A stretch of DNA of 55,826 nucleotides from Candidatus Scybalocola faecigallinarum. Lineage in GTDB: Bacteria; Bacillota; Clostridia; Lachnospirales; Lachnospiraceae. Positions 55,210 to 55,826 of this stretch are shown here, in pieces (within the stretch, counting starts at the first letter, position 1; the number at the start of each line of letters is the position of its first letter). The DNA lies in the NCBI GenBank assembly GCA_018711005.1, contig DVIT01000032.1, positions 1 through 55,826 of the forward strand. The letters run 5' to 3'. The notes under the pieces are model-generated. The model was not told the DNA's origin and searched no databases. It saw nothing but the letters and a program-made list of their open reading frames with translations. Made by a program: the position numbers and the translations under genes.

Positions 55210-55826
55210 ATTTAGAAATGGTAGGCCCCGGTAGGGGACGGAAATTCGATTACCTCAAAAGCAACTACATTTTCCTCATCTGATTTAGAAATGGTAGGCC
55301 CCGGTAGGGGACGGAAATACAATCTCAGGTTTGTGTTTAAAACGATCTTCATCAACATTTAGAAATGGTAGGCCCCGGTAGGGGACGGAAATGATCACTT
55401 CCTTTTCTTCTTTCTCTTAACAATCCGGATTTAGAAATGGTAGGCCCCGGTAGGGGACGGAAATTCCTTTCTAAGTTCGGTTAAACCGAAGTCAAGTGGC
55501 AAAATTTAGAAATGGTAGGCCCCGGTAGGGGACGGAAAATCTAATATCAAAGTTCCGAACAATGTATCGTGAATAAATTTAGAAATGGTAGGCCCCGGTA
55601 GGGGACGGAAAGATAAAATCCACTCTTATACAATTTTATAATTCCAGAATTTAGAAATGGTAGGCCCCGGTAGGGGACGGAAATTGAATGATCACATCTC
55701 ATACCATGTTTAGAAGTTTGAATTTAGAAATGGTAGGCCCCGGTAGGGGACGGAAATGTCTTGGTAGATGATTCAAAATATTTTGTGCTTAATTTAGAAA
55801 TGGTAGGCCCCGGTAGGGGACGGAAA
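55210..55826 (+). CRISPR. CRISPR array, type III-A, 9 repeats and 8 spacers, continuing beyond the window
   Basis: The 35-base repeat begins ATTTAGAAATGG, has the stem CCCC-GGTA-GGGG in the middle and ends GACGGAAA. Repeats start at 55210, 55283, 55357, 55429, 55504, 55577, 55649, 55722 and 55792; the last ends exactly at the window edge, so the array goes on. All nine repeats are identical. Spacers are 35-40 bases (38, 39, 37, 40, 38, 37, 38, 35). The array lies in the same orientation as csm1-csm5, and the handle GACGGAAA is the type III-style GAAA-ending 5' tag. Confidence 0.98.

Noticed and set aside
55464-55503. Palindrome TTCGGTTAAACCGAA inside spacer 4 as a functional element
   Set aside because: It is confined to one spacer and probably reflects the source sequence of the protospacer.

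Overview
The window looks like chromosomal DNA of a Gram-positive, anaerobic, spore-forming member of the Clostridia, most likely a Lachnospiraceae-type gut bacterium. The evidence is moderate GC with AGGAGG-type ribosome binding sites, a CwlD-type amidase, a clostridial spore photoproduct lyase, a small 2[4Fe-4S] ferredoxin with a DUF1858 protein, a radical-SAM NrdG-type activase, an ECF S component and MecA. The genus is inference. No rRNA or tRNA gene was found.

Layout. 1-6.5 kb: the 3' end of a surface protein, a decayed membrane-protein fragment, tatD, a lipoprotein foldase, a class B penicillin-binding protein with a MecA_N domain, and a lipoprotein. 6.6-11.5 kb: rsmA/ksgA, a PadR regulator with its operator and an ABC-2 exporter, then a lineage-type protein of unknown function. 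11.5-16.2 kb: a spermidine/putrescine uptake operon with an XRE-cupin regulator, potA, potB and a fused potC-potD. 16.2-20.6 kb: five genes in overlapping frames (GNAT, MFS, nucleoside-phosphorylase-like, spore photoproduct lyase, SDR). 20.6-30.3 kb: an NrdG-type activase, a HAD-TadA fusion, an M24 peptidase, an ECF S component, a cyclophilin, a TPR protein coupled to a sirtuin, an HD hydrolase, an alpha/beta hydrolase, a Cof phosphatase and trxB. 30.4-35.6 kb: a large membrane protein with a histidine-kinase-like ATPase tail, a MerR/RacA-like protein, ferredoxin, DUF1858 and mecA. 35.9-42.3 kb: a GH18 cell-wall protein, queH, cwlD, tsaC/sua5, rpiB, dCMP deaminase and an aldose-epimerase-like protein. 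42.6-47.9 kb: an AraC regulator divergent from a GH2 beta-galactosidase and a nucleoside hydrolase. 48.7-55.8 kb: a type III-A CRISPR-Cas locus (cas6, csm1-csm5) followed by an array that runs off the window.

How genes work together. The CRISPR locus is a complete interference module: Cas6 for crRNA processing, and Csm1 with both HD and GGDD motifs. It has no adaptation genes and no cyclic-oligoadenylate effector in the window. All eight spacers have an open reading frame on the strand complementary to the crRNA, as expected if the crRNAs target mRNA. The pot operon has a strong promoter and a 13-bp leader hairpin, and its regulator is encoded first.

Most worth a second look: the CRISPR module without a visible effector, the five-gene overlapping spore-photoproduct-lyase operon, the HAD-TadA fusion, the degenerate histidine-kinase-like protein, the TPR-sirtuin pair next to duplicated dyads, and two structured intergenic regions (11529-11692 and 42272-42430).
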